Positions 8,861 through 18,648 of a stretch of 64,000 nucleotides of DNA are shown here, one piece after another (positions within the stretch are counted from its first letter, which is position 1; the number at the start of each line of letters is the position of its first letter). Origin of the DNA: Bacteroides intestinalis (GTDB taxonomy: Bacteria > Bacteroidota > Bacteroidia > Bacteroidales > Bacteroidaceae). The stretch is taken from the NCBI RefSeq assembly GCF_902364365.1, contig NZ_CABJDN010000001.1:682001-746000 (forward strand). Direction: 5' to 3'. A program made the position numbers and the translations under genes. Under the pieces are notes generated by a model. The model was not told the DNA's origin. It worked only from the letters and a program-made list of their open reading frames with translations, and searched no databases.

Positions 8861-10081
8861 ATGAAAAAAATTATGTTAGTGGCTGTTTTAGCAGCTTTTT
8901 CTCTTACCTCCTTATTTGCTCAAAAGTATGAAAACCTGGCCTTGACGCCACCCATGGGCTGGAACAGTTGGAACAAATTTGCCTGTAACATTGACGAGAA
9001 TATTATAAAAGGTGTGGCCGATGCTATGGTTGAAAGCGGCTTGCGTGACGCCGGATATGTATACCTGAATCTGGATGACTGCTGGCATGGTGAACGGGAC
9101 AGTCTCGGCTTTATCCAAGCAGACCCGGTGAAGTTTCCCTCCGGCATAAAGGCTTTGGCAGATTACGTACATTCAAAAGGACTGAAGATAGGCATCTATT
9201 CAGATGCCGGTCGGAAGACTTGTGGCGGACGTCCCGGGAGTTTCGGACACGAATATCAGGATGCTTTGCAATATGCGAAATGGGGCATTGATTATCTGAA
9301 ATATGATTGGTGCGAGAGCGAAGATATCAATCCTGTAGGCGCATATAACCTGATGCGGGATGCGCTACGTGCAGCCGGACGACCCGTCTTGTTCAGCATG
9401 TGCGAATGGGGCACAAGCAAGCCTTGGGAATGGGCGGCCGAAACCGGACATATGTGGCGCACTACCGGAGATATTTTTAATTGTTTCGACTGCATAGACC
9501 AGCATCCCGGCTGGGCAGCCTACGGTGTGATGCAGATACTCGATATGCAGAACGGATTGCGCAAGTATGCCGGTCCCGGACACTGGAACGACCCTGATAT
9601 GCTGGAAGTGGGCAATGGGCAGACGGTTAATCAAGACCGGGCACACTTCTCCATGTGGTGCATGCTGGCAGCCCCGCTGATACTGGGAAATGATATCCGC
9701 AACATGTCTCAGGAGACAAAAGACATTATTTTAAATAAAGAGGTTATCGCTCTCGACCAAGACAGCCTCGGCATTCAAGGCTTGAAGTTTGCCGCTGAAG
9801 ACGGACTGGAATTTTGGTTCAAGCCTTTGGTTAATGATGACTGGGCCTTCTGTATCCTTAACCGTACTACCGAACCCAAGGAATACACCATCGACTGGCA
9901 AAAGTTCAATCTGTATGATGATGTAGCCCGTCGCTTCACCGACTTCGATTCTAAAGTGTACAACGTCCGTAACCTGTGGACCCGGCAAGAAGAAGGAAAT
10001 ACGAAGAAGATGAAAAGTGTAACTATTCCGGGACACGATGTTGTGCTGTATCGTCTCAGCATGAATAAGAAGAAAAAGTGA
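8861..10081 (+). CDS. GH27 alpha-galactosidase
   Basis: A 406-residue exported enzyme with a Sec signal (AAFSLTSLFAQ). The family signature PPMGWNSWN is at residues ~30-38. The catalytic nucleophile is Asp149 in YLKYDWC and the likely acid/base is Asp204 in the TTGDI segment. A C-terminal beta-sandwich closes the protein. GH27 enzymes hydrolyse terminal alpha-1,6-galactose, here probably side chains of galacto(gluco)mannan oligosaccharides in the periplasm. It is the first gene of a GH27-GH3-GH2 unit preceded by the PUL operator. Length and motifs are normal for the family. Confidence 0.92.
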   Translation: MKKIMLVAVLAAFSLTSLFAQKYENLALTPPMGWNSWNKFACNIDENIIKGVADAMVESGLRDAGYVYLNLDDCWHGERDSLGFIQADPVKFPSGIKALADYVHSKGLKIGIYSDAGRKTCGGRPGSFGHEYQDALQYAKWGIDYLKYDWCESEDINPVGAYNLMRDALRAAGRPVLFSMCEWGTSKPWEWAAETGHMWRTTGDIFNCFDCIDQHPGWAAYGVMQILDMQNGLRKYAGPGHWNDPDMLEVGNGQTVNQDRAHFSMWCMLAAPLILGNDIRNMSQETKDIILNKEVIALDQDSLGIQGLKFAAEDGLEFWFKPLVNDDWAFCILNRTTEPKEYTIDWQKFNLYDDVARRFTDFDSKVYNVRNLWTRQEEGNTKKMKSVTIPGHDVVLYRLSMNKKKK

Positions 10082-10099
10082 TACTATATAGAATAACGA

Positions 10100-12397
10100 A
10101 TGAAGAAAATTATCGCAACTATGGCAATTGGAGCTTGTTTGTGTTCTTGTGGCGGAAGCCGGGAGGAAGTATATAAAGACCCTTCGGCCACTGTGAAGGA
10201 TCGTGTGGAAGACTTGCTGAAACGGATGACCCTCGAAGAGAAGGTGGGTCAGATGAACCAGTTCGTCGGTGTGGAGCACATCAAGGCGAATAGTGCCGTG
10301 ATGACCGAAGACGAACTGAGAAATAATACAGCCAACGCTTTTTACCCCGGATTTACGGAGAAAGATATAGAGAAGTGGACCGAAGAAGGCCTGATAGGCT
10401 CCTTCCTGCACGTGCTTACCATTGAAGAAGCCAATTATCTGCAATCTCTTGCCATGAAGAGCCGCTTGCAGATACCTATTATATTTGGTATAGACGCCAT
10501 ACACGGCAATGCTAATGCGCCGGACAATACGGTCTATCCTACCAATATCAACCTTGCCTGTTCCTTTGACACGCTGATGGCTTACAAGATAGCCCGCCAA
10601 ACAGCCAGGGAAATGCGAGCCATGAACATGCACTGGACTTTCAACCCGAATGTGGAAGTGGCTCGCGATGCCCGTTGGGGACGGGTCGGCGAAACTTACG
10701 GTGAAGATCCTTATCTTGTAACTTTGCTGGGCGTGCAATCCGTTAAAGGTTATCAGGGCAACCTCAATGGCAGCGAAGATGTGCTTGCCTGCATCAAGCA
10801 CTTTGTAGGTGGCAGCGAACCCATCAACGGAACAAACGGCTCGCCCACCGACCTGTCCGAACGTACTTTGCGCGAAGTATTCTTCCCGCCTTTCGAAGCA
10901 GGAGTGAAAGCTGGTGCCATGTCTCTGATGACGGCCCACAACGAACTGAACGGCATCCCCTGTCATAGCAACGAGTGGCTGATGCAGGACGTTCTGCGCA
11001 GCGAATGGAAATTCCCCGGCTTCGTAGTGAGTGACTGGATGGACATTGAGCATATCCACGACCTACACGCCACCGCCGAGAATCTGAAAGAAGCCTTTTA
11101 CCAATCCATAATGGGCGGTATAGATATGCATATGCACGGTATCCACTGGAATGAGATGGTTGTGGAGCTGGTGAAAGAAGGTCGCATTCCCGAGTCACGT
11201 ATAGACGAATCCGTGCGCCGCATCCTCGACATCAAGTTCCGTCTTGGCATCTTTGAGCAGCCCTATGCCGATGAAGCCCGCACCACGCAGGTGCGCCTTT
11301 GCGACGAACATCGTGTCACAGCTCTCGAGGCTGCCCGCAACGGCATTGTGTTGCTGAAAAATGACGGCGTGCTTCCTCTATCCCACTCCAAGTACAAAAG
11401 GATAATGGTGACCGGCATCAACGCCGATGACCAGAACATCCTGGGCGACTGGAGCGCCCCCGCGAAGGATGAAAACGTAACTACTATCCTCGAAGGCCTG
11501 AAGATGATTTCCCCCGATACCCAGTTTGACTTTGTGGACCAGGGCTGGGACCCGCGCAATATGGACCCGAAGAAGGTGTTCGAAGCTGCTGCACGTGCCC
11601 GCACTGCCGACCTCAATATCGTAGTGGCCGGCGAATACATGATGCGCTTCCGCTGGAACGACCGTACCGATGGCGAGGACACCGACCGCTCCGACCTCGA
11701 CCTTGTAGGCCTCCAGAACGAGCTGATAGAGAAAGTGGCTGCTTCGGGCAAGCCAACCATCCTTATATTGGTTAACGGTCGTCCGCTTGGTGTGTGGGCG
11801 GCAGAGAATCTGTCTGCTATTATAGAGGCTTGGGCACCGGGCATGTATGGCGGACAGGCGGTAGCCGAGATACTTTACGGCAAAGTGAATCCCTCGGCCA
11901 AACTGGCTGTCACTATTCCTCACAGTGTGGGCCAGTTGCAGATGATTTACAATCATAAGCCTTCACAATACTTCCATCCTTATGTGGCGGGCAAACCAAA
12001 TAAGCCGCTTTATCCGTTCGGTTATGGTCTTTCTTATACTACATATAAATATGGTGACCTGAAGCTGATGCAGAAAGAAATCGGCACAGACGGTGCAGTA
12101 GACGTGAGTGTAAAAGTAACCAATACCGGTGACCGTGACGGAGTGGAAATCGTGCAGCTCTATATCCGCGACAAGTTCAGCAGCGTCACCCGTCCGGTGA
12201 AGGAACTGAAAGACTTCGCCCGCGTGTCGTTGAAGGCAGGAGAAAGCAAAGTGGTGAACTTCAGAATCACACCCGACAAGCTGGCTTTCTATGACAAAAA
12301 GATGAAGAAGGTTGTAGAACCAGGCGAGTTTATCGTAATGGTGGGTGCTTCCTCCAACGATAAAGACTTACTGACGGAAACATTCACAGTACGATGA
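10100..12397 (+). CDS. GH3 beta-glucosidase-type lipoprotein
   Basis: A 765-residue lipoprotein (signal ending ACLCSC). GH3 N-terminal (alpha/beta)8 domain ~35-365 with nucleophile Asp312 in VVSDWMD, GH3 C-terminal alpha/beta sandwich ~400-610 and a fibronectin-III-like domain ~660-760. The motif KHFVGGSEP is the usual substrate-binding region of beta-glucosidase-type GH3. In this locus it would remove beta-linked glucose, or possibly mannose, from glucomanno-oligosaccharides; the family cannot be split by eye. It lies 18 bp after GH27, and its stop overlaps the GH2 start (ATGA), indicating translational coupling. Confidence 0.9.
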   Translation: MKKIIATMAIGACLCSCGGSREEVYKDPSATVKDRVEDLLKRMTLEEKVGQMNQFVGVEHIKANSAVMTEDELRNNTANAFYPGFTEKDIEKWTEEGLIGSFLHVLTIEEANYLQSLAMKSRLQIPIIFGIDAIHGNANAPDNTVYPTNINLACSFDTLMAYKIARQTAREMRAMNMHWTFNPNVEVARDARWGRVGETYGEDPYLVTLLGVQSVKGYQGNLNGSEDVLACIKHFVGGSEPINGTNGSPTDLSERTLREVFFPPFEAGVKAGAMSLMTAHNELNGIPCHSNEWLMQDVLRSEWKFPGFVVSDWMDIEHIHDLHATAENLKEAFYQSIMGGIDMHMHGIHWNEMVVELVKEGRIPESRIDESVRRILDIKFRLGIFEQPYADEARTTQVRLCDEHRVTALEAARNGIVLLKNDGVLPLSHSKYKRIMVTGINADDQNILGDWSAPAKDENVTTILEGLKMISPDTQFDFVDQGWDPRNMDPKKVFEAAARARTADLNIVVAGEYMMRFRWNDRTDGEDTDRSDLDLVGLQNELIEKVAASGKPTILILVNGRPLGVWAAENLSAIIEAWAPGMYGGQAVAEILYGKVNPSAKLAVTIPHSVGQLQMIYNHKPSQYFHPYVAGKPNKPLYPFGYGLSYTTYKYGDLKLMQKEIGTDGAVDVSVKVTNTGDRDGVEIVQLYIRDKFSSVTRPVKELKDFARVSLKAGESKVVNFRITPDKLAFYDKKMKKVVEPGEFIVMVGASSNDKDLLTETFTVR

Positions 12398-14847
12398 TGA
12401 AAAAACTGACTCTAGTATGTGCAGTGCTTCTGGCAGTGTTGCTTCCCTCGCGGGCACAATCTGTTCGCGAGCGCATCCTGATGGATGAAGACTGGCAGTT
12501 CGCCTTCGGCAACGCTTCCTCTCCCGAAAAGGACTTCGGTTGCGGAACAGAATACTTCAATTATCTGACGAAAGCCACTTCTATACACAATGAAGGCCCT
12601 TACTCGCCTAAGTTCGATGCCTCCAAATGGAGTGCGACCTGGAAGAACGTGAATCTGCCGCACGACTGGGTAGTAGATTTGCCTTACGCTCGTGAAGCAA
12701 GCCATAGCCACGGCTACAAAACAGTGGGTTATAAATACCCTGAAACCAGTGTCGGCTGGTATCGCAAGACCTTTACCGTTTCGCACGAAGACCTCGGTAA
12801 GCATCTCTATCTTCAGTTTGACGGAATCTTTCGCGATGCCCGCGTTTGGGTGAACGGCTTCTATCTTGGGCGCGAGCCCAGCGGCTATGCCACGCATACT
12901 TACGACATTACTGAATATCTGAACTATGGCGAAGACAACCTGATTACCGTTCGATCTGATGCTACCCTCGAAGAAGGCTGGTTCTACGAAGGCGCCGGCA
13001 TCTACCGCCATGTGTGGCTCAACAAGGTAGCTCCCGTACATGTAGTCCCTTTCGGTACTTTCATATACAGCACGCTGGAAGCTCCTTTCGACAAAGCTCT
13101 CCTGACTATTGAAACCACGGTAGAGAACTCTGGCTTGAAGGTAGGCGATTATCGCCTTCGCCATATTCTTCAGGATACTGAAGGCAAAGAAGTGGGATGT
13201 TGCGAGGCAAGTGGCAAAGCTTTGCTGCCGAAAGAACGCCAGTTGGCCACCGGACAACTCCAATTGGACACCCCCAATCTCTGGAGCACAGATGCCCCCT
13301 ATCTATATACATTGCTTACGGAAGTTTATCAGGAAGACAAACTGGTGGACACTTATACTACCGTAACCGGCATCCGCCACGTCGCCTTTGATGCCGACCG
13401 AGGTTTCTTCTTGAACGGTCGACCTTTGAAGTTGAAAGGGGTAAATATGCACCAGGATCATCCCGGCGTAGGTGTAGGCATACCCGATGCCCTGCAAATC
13501 TACCGCCTCAAGCAGCTGAAGAGTTTTGGCTGCAATGCCTACCGTTCTTCGCACAACCCGATGACGCCCGAAATGCTCGATGCCTGTGATAGTCTGGGCA
13601 TTCTTGTCATTGAAGAGAACCGCCTGGTTGGTGTTAACGAAGAGCATACCCGCCTGCTGAAACGCATGATAGAACGCGACCGTAACCATCCCAGCGTAAT
13701 CCTTTGGAGTATAGGCAACGAGGAGTGGGGCATCGAGTGGGAAGAAAGCGGCACCCGTATTGCAGCAACCATGCGTGAATACTGCCATCGCTTCGATCCC
13801 ACGCGCCTGATGACTGTTGCTTCGAGCAGCGGACCGACTATCCTGATTCCGGCCGATGTAGCGGGATATAACTATATTCTTCAGAATCCGGTGGAACAGC
13901 ACCGCAAAGATTATCCGCAGCGTTGTGCCTACGGTTCGGAAGAAACTACGGGTAGCGGTACACGCGGCATCTACTTCGATGCTTACGACAAAGGACATAT
14001 GATGGCATATAATCGCAAACCTAACGGACCGGACAGCTTGCTGAACTGCATCAGCCGTGGCTGGAAGTTCTACGACGAGCGCTCCTATCTTGCCGGAGTC
14101 TTCTACTGGACCGGTTTTGACTACCGCGGAGAACCTACTCCGATGACGTTCCCTGCCACCGGTACGCAATTCGGCATTCTGGATTATTGCGGCTTTCCCA
14201 AGGACGAAGCCTGGTACTTGAAGTCTTGGTGGACGGATGAGCCGATATTACACATCCTACCCCACTGGAACCTGCAAGGGCACGAAGGTGAGAATATCGA
14301 CTTATGGGCATATAGCAACTGCGACGAAGTGGAGCTGATTGTAAATGGCAAGAACTTAGGTCGTAAACCCATGCCGAAGAACGGTCATCTTTCTTGGACG
14401 GCCATCTATCAACCCGGTACGGTGAAGGCTATAGGCTATAAAAACGGAAAGAAAATTCTTACCCGTAAAGTGGAGACTACCGGTGCTCCCGCCCGTATCT
14501 CCCTCACTGCCGACCGCTCTGTCATCCAGGCTGACAATCGCGATGTGGCTGTCTTCCGCGTGGAACTTCAGGACAAGAAAAAACGCTTTGTCCCTACAGC
14601 TTGCGATGATTTAACGATTACGGTCAACGGTCCCGTGCGCATACTCGGAGTGGGCAATGGCGATCCCGCCTATCAGAGTACGGAACGTCCTGCGGACACC
14701 AACGCTCATACCTATCAGGTAAAAGCCTTCAACGGTCTTGCTCAGATATTACTGCAAAGCACCGGAGAATCAGGAGAAGCCACGCTCATTGTTGGCGCGG
14801 ACAGCCTTCCCGCTGCATCTTTCGTATTAAGACTGGAAGAACGATAG
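12394..14847 (+). CDS. GH2 glycosidase with DUF4982 domain (beta-galactosidase-type)
   Basis: An 817-residue exported enzyme with a signal peptide ending at ~22 (LLPSRAQS). It has a GH2 sugar-binding domain (~60-200), an immunoglobulin-like domain (~205-320) and a TIM barrel (~325-600). Acid/base is Glu443 in SIGNEEW and the nucleophile is Glu516 in YGSEETT. These are followed by a DUF4982 domain (YSNCDEVELIVNGK) and a final GH2 C-terminal domain. Members are mostly annotated as beta-galactosidases. In this mannan locus a beta-galactosidase (galactoglucomannan side chains) or beta-mannosidase role is possible. It overlaps GH3 by four bases and is last in its unit. Confidence 0.88.
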   Translation: MMKKLTLVCAVLLAVLLPSRAQSVRERILMDEDWQFAFGNASSPEKDFGCGTEYFNYLTKATSIHNEGPYSPKFDASKWSATWKNVNLPHDWVVDLPYAREASHSHGYKTVGYKYPETSVGWYRKTFTVSHEDLGKHLYLQFDGIFRDARVWVNGFYLGREPSGYATHTYDITEYLNYGEDNLITVRSDATLEEGWFYEGAGIYRHVWLNKVAPVHVVPFGTFIYSTLEAPFDKALLTIETTVENSGLKVGDYRLRHILQDTEGKEVGCCEASGKALLPKERQLATGQLQLDTPNLWSTDAPYLYTLLTEVYQEDKLVDTYTTVTGIRHVAFDADRGFFLNGRPLKLKGVNMHQDHPGVGVGIPDALQIYRLKQLKSFGCNAYRSSHNPMTPEMLDACDSLGILVIEENRLVGVNEEHTRLLKRMIERDRNHPSVILWSIGNEEWGIEWEESGTRIAATMREYCHRFDPTRLMTVASSSGPTILIPADVAGYNYILQNPVEQHRKDYPQRCAYGSEETTGSGTRGIYFDAYDKGHMMAYNRKPNGPDSLLNCISRGWKFYDERSYLAGVFYWTGFDYRGEPTPMTFPATGTQFGILDYCGFPKDEAWYLKSWWTDEPILHILPHWNLQGHEGENIDLWAYSNCDEVELIVNGKNLGRKPMPKNGHLSWTAIYQPGTVKAIGYKNGKKILTRKVETTGAPARISLTADRSVIQADNRDVAVFRVELQDKKKRFVPTACDDLTITVNGPVRILGVGNGDPAYQSTERPADTNAHTYQVKAFNGLAQILLQSTGESGEATLIVGADSLPAASFVLRLEER

Positions 14848-14900
14848 GCCTGTATTTATAGCAGGAGATGTGTTACTGTTGCAAGTTTAAAAAGAATGAC

Positions 14901-14929
14901 TATATTTGTCGTATAATACTATTTTAACC
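14901..14929 (+). promoter_or_regulatory. Promoter of the AraC regulator with inverted operator over the start site
   Basis: The -7 box TATATTTG is at 14901-14908. The PUL operator is present in inverted orientation at 14914-14929 (minus-strand GGTTAAAATAGTATTA, the best consensus match). Here it lies downstream of the -7 box, on the expected start site, which suggests negative autoregulation. Confidence 0.6.
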
Positions 14930-14936
14930 AATTGTC

Positions 14937-15824
14937 ATGGAAAACCAGAACTACATTATGAGGGAGATTACTCCTTTGTCGGACCGGGATTGTTTCTACA
15001 TTGCCGACCGTAGGAAGACAGAATTCACCTATCCTATACACTGCCATGTCGAATATGAACTGAATTTTACCGAACATGCTTCCGGTGTCCGTCGTGTGGT
15101 AGGTGATTCCGCCGAGGTTATCGGAGATTATGACCTGGTATTGATTACCGGCAAGGAACTGGAGCACGTGTGGGAGCAGCACGAATGCACCTCAAAGGAA
15201 ATACGTGAAATCACTATTCAGTTCTCATCCGACCTGTTCTTCAATAATTTTGTGAACAAGAACCAGTTCGACAGCATCCGCCGCATGCTGGAAAGGGCAC
15301 AATGCGGCATCAGCTTTCCGATGCAGGCCATCATGAAGGTATATAACTGGCTGGACAAGCTGGCCTCTGAGGAACAAGGATTCTATGCCGTGATGCATTT
15401 TCTGAGAATTCTGTATGAACTGTCTCAATATGATGATGCAAAGGTGCTTTCCAGCTCATCGTTTGCCAAAATAGAGACCTTCTCGGATAGTCGGCGTGTG
15501 CAGCGTGTGCAGAAGTATATTGCCGCTCATTATCAGGAAGACATCAGGCTGAATACGCTGGCGGATATGGTAGGAATGACACCGGTTTCGTTCAGCCGCT
15601 TCTTCCGTTTGCGCACGGGGAAGACTCTTTCGGACTATATCATTGATATTCGTCTGGGTTTTGCCACACGATTGCTGGTAGATTCTACGCGGACAATAGC
15701 TGAGATCTGCTACGACTGCGGTTTCAATAATCTGTCTAATTTCAACAGGATGTTCAAGCGAAAGAAGGATTGCTCGCCGAAAGAATTCAGGGAGAACTAC
15801 CGGAAGAAGAAGATTGTAATATGA
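14937..15824 (+). CDS. AraC-family transcriptional regulator of the mannan PUL
   Basis: A 295-residue cytoplasmic regulator. Residues ~1-150 look like a cupin-type sensing domain (His/Glu-rich TYPIHCHVEYELNF). Residues ~190-290 are the double helix-turn-helix of AraC/XylS proteins (LNTLADMVGMTPVSFSRFF and IAEICYDCGFNNLSNFNRMF). This is not a hybrid two-component or SusR-type protein, which are the more common regulators of Bacteroides PULs. It sits within the locus, and an operator-like sequence precedes its own gene and five structural transcription units. It is therefore the best candidate for the protein that reads that sequence. The inducer, probably a manno-oligosaccharide or monosaccharide, is unknown. 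Confidence 0.9.
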   Translation: MENQNYIMREITPLSDRDCFYIADRRKTEFTYPIHCHVEYELNFTEHASGVRRVVGDSAEVIGDYDLVLITGKELEHVWEQHECTSKEIREITIQFSSDLFFNNFVNKNQFDSIRRMLERAQCGISFPMQAIMKVYNWLDKLASEEQGFYAVMHFLRILYELSQYDDAKVLSSSSFAKIETFSDSRRVQRVQKYIAAHYQEDIRLNTLADMVGMTPVSFSRFFRLRTGKTLSDYIIDIRLGFATRLLVDSTRTIAEICYDCGFNNLSNFNRMFKRKKDCSPKEFRENYRKKKIVI

Positions 15825-15866
15825 TAATATCGTATCATTCTATTTATAAGAAACCACGTACTTTTG
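15822..15866 (+). promoter_or_regulatory. Mannan-PUL promoter with operator (CE7 unit)
   Basis: The operator TGATAATATCGTATCA (15822-15837) starts on the TGA stop codon of the AraC gene. The -7 box TACTTTTG is at 15859-15866, again 37 bp downstream from start to start. It is the most diverged operator of the set (three differences from the SusC copy inside the core). Confidence 0.6.
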
Positions 15867-15895
15867 CATACAACGAATAATCTTAGTTTTATACC

Positions 15896-17173
15896 ATGAA
15901 AAAGGTTACACTTCTTTTTATATCCTTGCTGTGCGCTTTAGCTGTTGCAGCACAGATACGTGGAAATGAAATCCGCGTAATTGTTTCTCCCGATCATACC
16001 GATTGGAATTATCGGCCGAATGAAAAATGTACATTTACAGTCCAGGTGATGAAAGCACAGAATCTTTTGCCGGATGTGACGGTGGATTACGAGCTTGGTC
16101 CCGAAATGTATCCCACTGAAACCAAGAAAGGGTTAGTGCTTAAGGATGGAGTACTCAAAGTACAAGTTACCATGAAGACACCCGGCTTTCTGCGTTGTAA
16201 AGTGACGGCGCATATAGGAAGCCATAAATATGAAGGTCTGGCTACTGCTGCTTATGACCCTCAACAGTTGCAACCCATCACGCAACTGCCAGATGATTTT
16301 CTGGACTATTGGGCAAACACGCTGATCGATGCAAGAAAGACCCCTCTGAATCCTGTGATGACCTTGCTTCCGGAGCGTTGCACGGAAACGGACAATGTTT
16401 ATCAGGTAAGTTTCCGGACAAAAGCTTGGGGCGGTCGTTTCTACGGAATACTTAGTGTACCGAAAAAAGAAGGGAAATACCCCGCTTTGCTGCGTGTGCC
16501 CGGAGCAGGTGTTCGTCCTTATAGTGGGGATACTTATACGGCTCCCGGAAAAGTCATCACTTTGGAAGTCGGCATACATGGCATCCCGGTGACGATGGAA
16601 CAGTCTGTTTATGATGCCCTTGCCGGCGGTGCGCTGAATAATTACTGGACCTTTGGGCGAGATAGCCGGGATAACATCTACTATAATCGCGTAGTGGTAG
16701 GTGCTCTGCGTGCAGTAGACTTTATTTGCTCTCTGCCCCAATATAACGGGAAGGCATTAGGGGTAACCGGCTCAAGCCAAGGTGGTGCACTCTCTGTGAT
16801 AACGGCTGCCCTTGATCCTCGCGTAACTTTTTTCGCTGCTGTACATCCGGCACTGTGTGACCATGAAGCGTACATAAAGAAGCGTGCCTGTGGTTGGCCA
16901 CATTACTTTTATTATTATGGAGCTCCGAGTGAGAAGGAACTTCAGACGATTCGTTATTATGATACTGCCAACTTTGCCCGTTGCCTCAAGGTGCCCGGAT
17001 GGTTCAGTTGGGGGTATAATGATGAAGTCTGCCCGCCTACATCCATGTACGCCGCCTACAATGCTATCACGGCTCCGAAGGTATTGCATCCCTATCTGGA
17101 GACAGGTCACTACTGGTACCAGGAGCAATGGGATGAGTGGATGGAATGGTTGAGAAAGCAGTTAGGACTTTAA
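15896..17173 (+). CDS. CE7 acetyl esterase (acetylxylan esterase AXE1 family)
   Basis: A 425-residue exported alpha/beta hydrolase with a Sec signal (LLCALAVAAQ). The N-terminal ~130 residues are an Ig-like extension. The catalytic domain carries the triad Ser294 (GSSQGG), Asp376 (YNDEVCPP) and His405 (TGHYW), typical for CE7/AXE1 (cephalosporin-C deacetylase-like) enzymes. It probably deacetylates mannan or glucomannan oligosaccharides so that other enzymes can act. It stands alone between its own operator-bearing promoter and a terminator at 17207-17238. Confidence 0.88.
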   Translation: MKKVTLLFISLLCALAVAAQIRGNEIRVIVSPDHTDWNYRPNEKCTFTVQVMKAQNLLPDVTVDYELGPEMYPTETKKGLVLKDGVLKVQVTMKTPGFLRCKVTAHIGSHKYEGLATAAYDPQQLQPITQLPDDFLDYWANTLIDARKTPLNPVMTLLPERCTETDNVYQVSFRTKAWGGRFYGILSVPKKEGKYPALLRVPGAGVRPYSGDTYTAPGKVITLEVGIHGIPVTMEQSVYDALAGGALNNYWTFGRDSRDNIYYNRVVVGALRAVDFICSLPQYNGKALGVTGSSQGGALSVITAALDPRVTFFAAVHPALCDHEAYIKKRACGWPHYFYYYGAPSEKELQTIRYYDTANFARCLKVPGWFSWGYNDEVCPPTSMYAAYNAITAPKVLHPYLETGHYWYQEQWDEWMEWLRKQLGL

Positions 17174-17206
17174 AATGCCTCATTAAAACAAGTTAATAAA
17201 GAGTGC

Positions 17207-17238
17207 CAGCCATGAGACAACGCTACGTTTCATGGCTG
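17207..17238 (+). terminator. Terminator after the CE7 esterase gene
   Basis: Perfect 9-bp arms CAGCCATGA (17207-17215) and TCATGGCTG (17230-17238), followed by a T-rich run, 34 bp after the esterase stop codon. Confidence 0.65.
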
Positions 17239-17281
17239 ATTCTTTATGACGCTGAACTTTAATGCCATTACGCTAACTAAT

Positions 17282-17326
17282 TGATAAAATAATATCGTTT
17301 TCCGCTATCGAAAACCTCTATTTTTG
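17282..17326 (+). promoter_or_regulatory. Mannan-PUL promoter with operator (GH5-GH5-GH26 unit)
   Basis: Operator TGATAAAATAATATCG (17282-17297) and -7 box TATTTTTG (17319-17326), start-to-start distance 37 bp. The box overlaps an in-frame TTG at 17324, which rules that codon out as the translation start. Confidence 0.7.
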
Positions 17327-17350
17327 CATTGTCACTTAAATGCTAATAAT

Positions 17351-18637
17351 ATGAAACATTTTTTCTTTTGGTCCATCCTTTGGCTGCTTCTCGGAGCGTG
17401 TAGCCCTACTGAGGTGAAACGCTCGTTTATAAAGGTAAACGATAAAGGACAGTTTATTCGTGATGGGAAACCTTATTACTACGTAGGTACTAATTTTTGG
17501 TATGGCGCCATCCTTGGCTCTGAAGGTGAAGGCGGTAATCGCGAACGCTTGCACAAAGAACTGGATTTCTTGAAAAATATTGGTATCAATAATCTGCGTG
17601 TATTGGTGGGATCCGATGGCGAAAATGGAGTGAAAACCCGTGTGGAACCTTCCTTGCAAGTGGCACCCGGTGTATATAATGATACTATTTTAGCCGGGCT
17701 GGACTACTTCATGAATGAGTTGCGTAAACGCGATATGACGGCCGTACTCTATCTGAATAATTCTTGGGAATGGAGTGGCGGTTACTCCATGTATCTGCAA
17801 TGGTCGGGACATGGCAAAGCAGTGGTGCCGGCAGTCGACGGCTGGCCGGCCTTTATGGAGTATGTGAAACTGTTTCAGCAATCAGACAGCGCGAAGTCTT
17901 TGTTTGCCAACTACGTCAAGGATATTGTAACAAGAACAAATAGGTATAATAAGATAAAGTATGTGGATGATCCTACACTTATGTCCTGGCAGATAGGCAA
18001 TGAACCTCGCGCTTTCTCTGATGATAACAAAGAACCTTTCGCCCAATGGATGGCGGATGTGGCTTCGTTGATTAAATCGCTTGATCCCAATCATATGGTA
18101 TCGTCCGGTAGCGAAGGTTTGTGGGGATGCGAGAATGATATTACTCTCTTCGAAAAGATACATGCCGATGCGAACATCGATTACCTCAATATTCATGTCT
18201 GGCCTTATAACTGGGGTTGGGTAAAGGCAGATAGTCTGATGGAACTTCTTCCGCAGGCTAAAGAAAATACAAAAAAGTATATTGACGAACACATGATGGT
18301 GGCAAAGAAGTACCACAAACCGATTGTACTTGAAGAATTCGGCTTTCCGCGCGATGGTTTCAAATTCTCTAAAGAGTCTTCCACTAATGCACGTGATGAA
18401 TATTATCGTTATGTATTCGATTTGATTCGGCAGGACCGTGAAAACGGGGGACTTTTTGCCGGATGTAACTTTTGGGCGTGGGGTGGCTTTGCCGGGCAAG
18501 TTCCCGGACACGTGTATTGGGAAAAAGGAGATGATTATATGGGGGACCCTGCACAGGAAGAACAGGGCTTGAACTCTGTCTTTGCCACAGATACAACAGT
18601 TGAGATTATTAAGGTTGAAAATGAAAAATTAAAATAA
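17351..18637 (+). CDS. GH5 endo-beta-mannanase (GH5_7-like), lipoprotein
   Basis: A 428-residue lipoprotein (WLLLGAC, Cys ~16). The TIM barrel carries acid/base Glu218 in QIGNEPRA and nucleophile Glu329 in LEEFGFP. The N-terminal signature QFIRDGKPYYYVGTNFWYG is typical of GH5_7 mannanases. It should cut the beta-1,4-mannan backbone. The start is set at ATG 17351 because the longer frame begins inside the promoter box. It is first in a three-gene unit, 11 bp ahead of the second GH5 gene. Confidence 0.9.
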   Translation: MKHFFFWSILWLLLGACSPTEVKRSFIKVNDKGQFIRDGKPYYYVGTNFWYGAILGSEGEGGNRERLHKELDFLKNIGINNLRVLVGSDGENGVKTRVEPSLQVAPGVYNDTILAGLDYFMNELRKRDMTAVLYLNNSWEWSGGYSMYLQWSGHGKAVVPAVDGWPAFMEYVKLFQQSDSAKSLFANYVKDIVTRTNRYNKIKYVDDPTLMSWQIGNEPRAFSDDNKEPFAQWMADVASLIKSLDPNHMVSSGSEGLWGCENDITLFEKIHADANIDYLNIHVWPYNWGWVKADSLMELLPQAKENTKKYIDEHMMVAKKYHKPIVLEEFGFPRDGFKFSKESSTNARDEYYRYVFDLIRQDRENGGLFAGCNFWAWGGFAGQVPGHVYWEKGDDYMGDPAQEEQGLNSVFATDTTVEIIKVENEKLK

Positions 18638-18648
18638 GGAGTCGTGCT

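Noticed and set aside
10080..10096. Weak inverted mannan-operator match just before the GH3 start
   Set aside because: Only ~11 of 16 positions match, there is no -7 box, and the GH27-GH3 gap is 18 bp.
9731..11059. Long minus-strand reading frame of 442 codons opposite GH27 and GH3
   Set aside because: It covers the junction of two well-supported genes on the other strand, has low-complexity His/Val-rich composition and no family motifs.
17324..17350. Upstream TTG start for the GH5_7 mannanase
   Set aside because: The codon lies inside the -7 promoter box, and the ATG at 17351 begins a proper lipoprotein signal.
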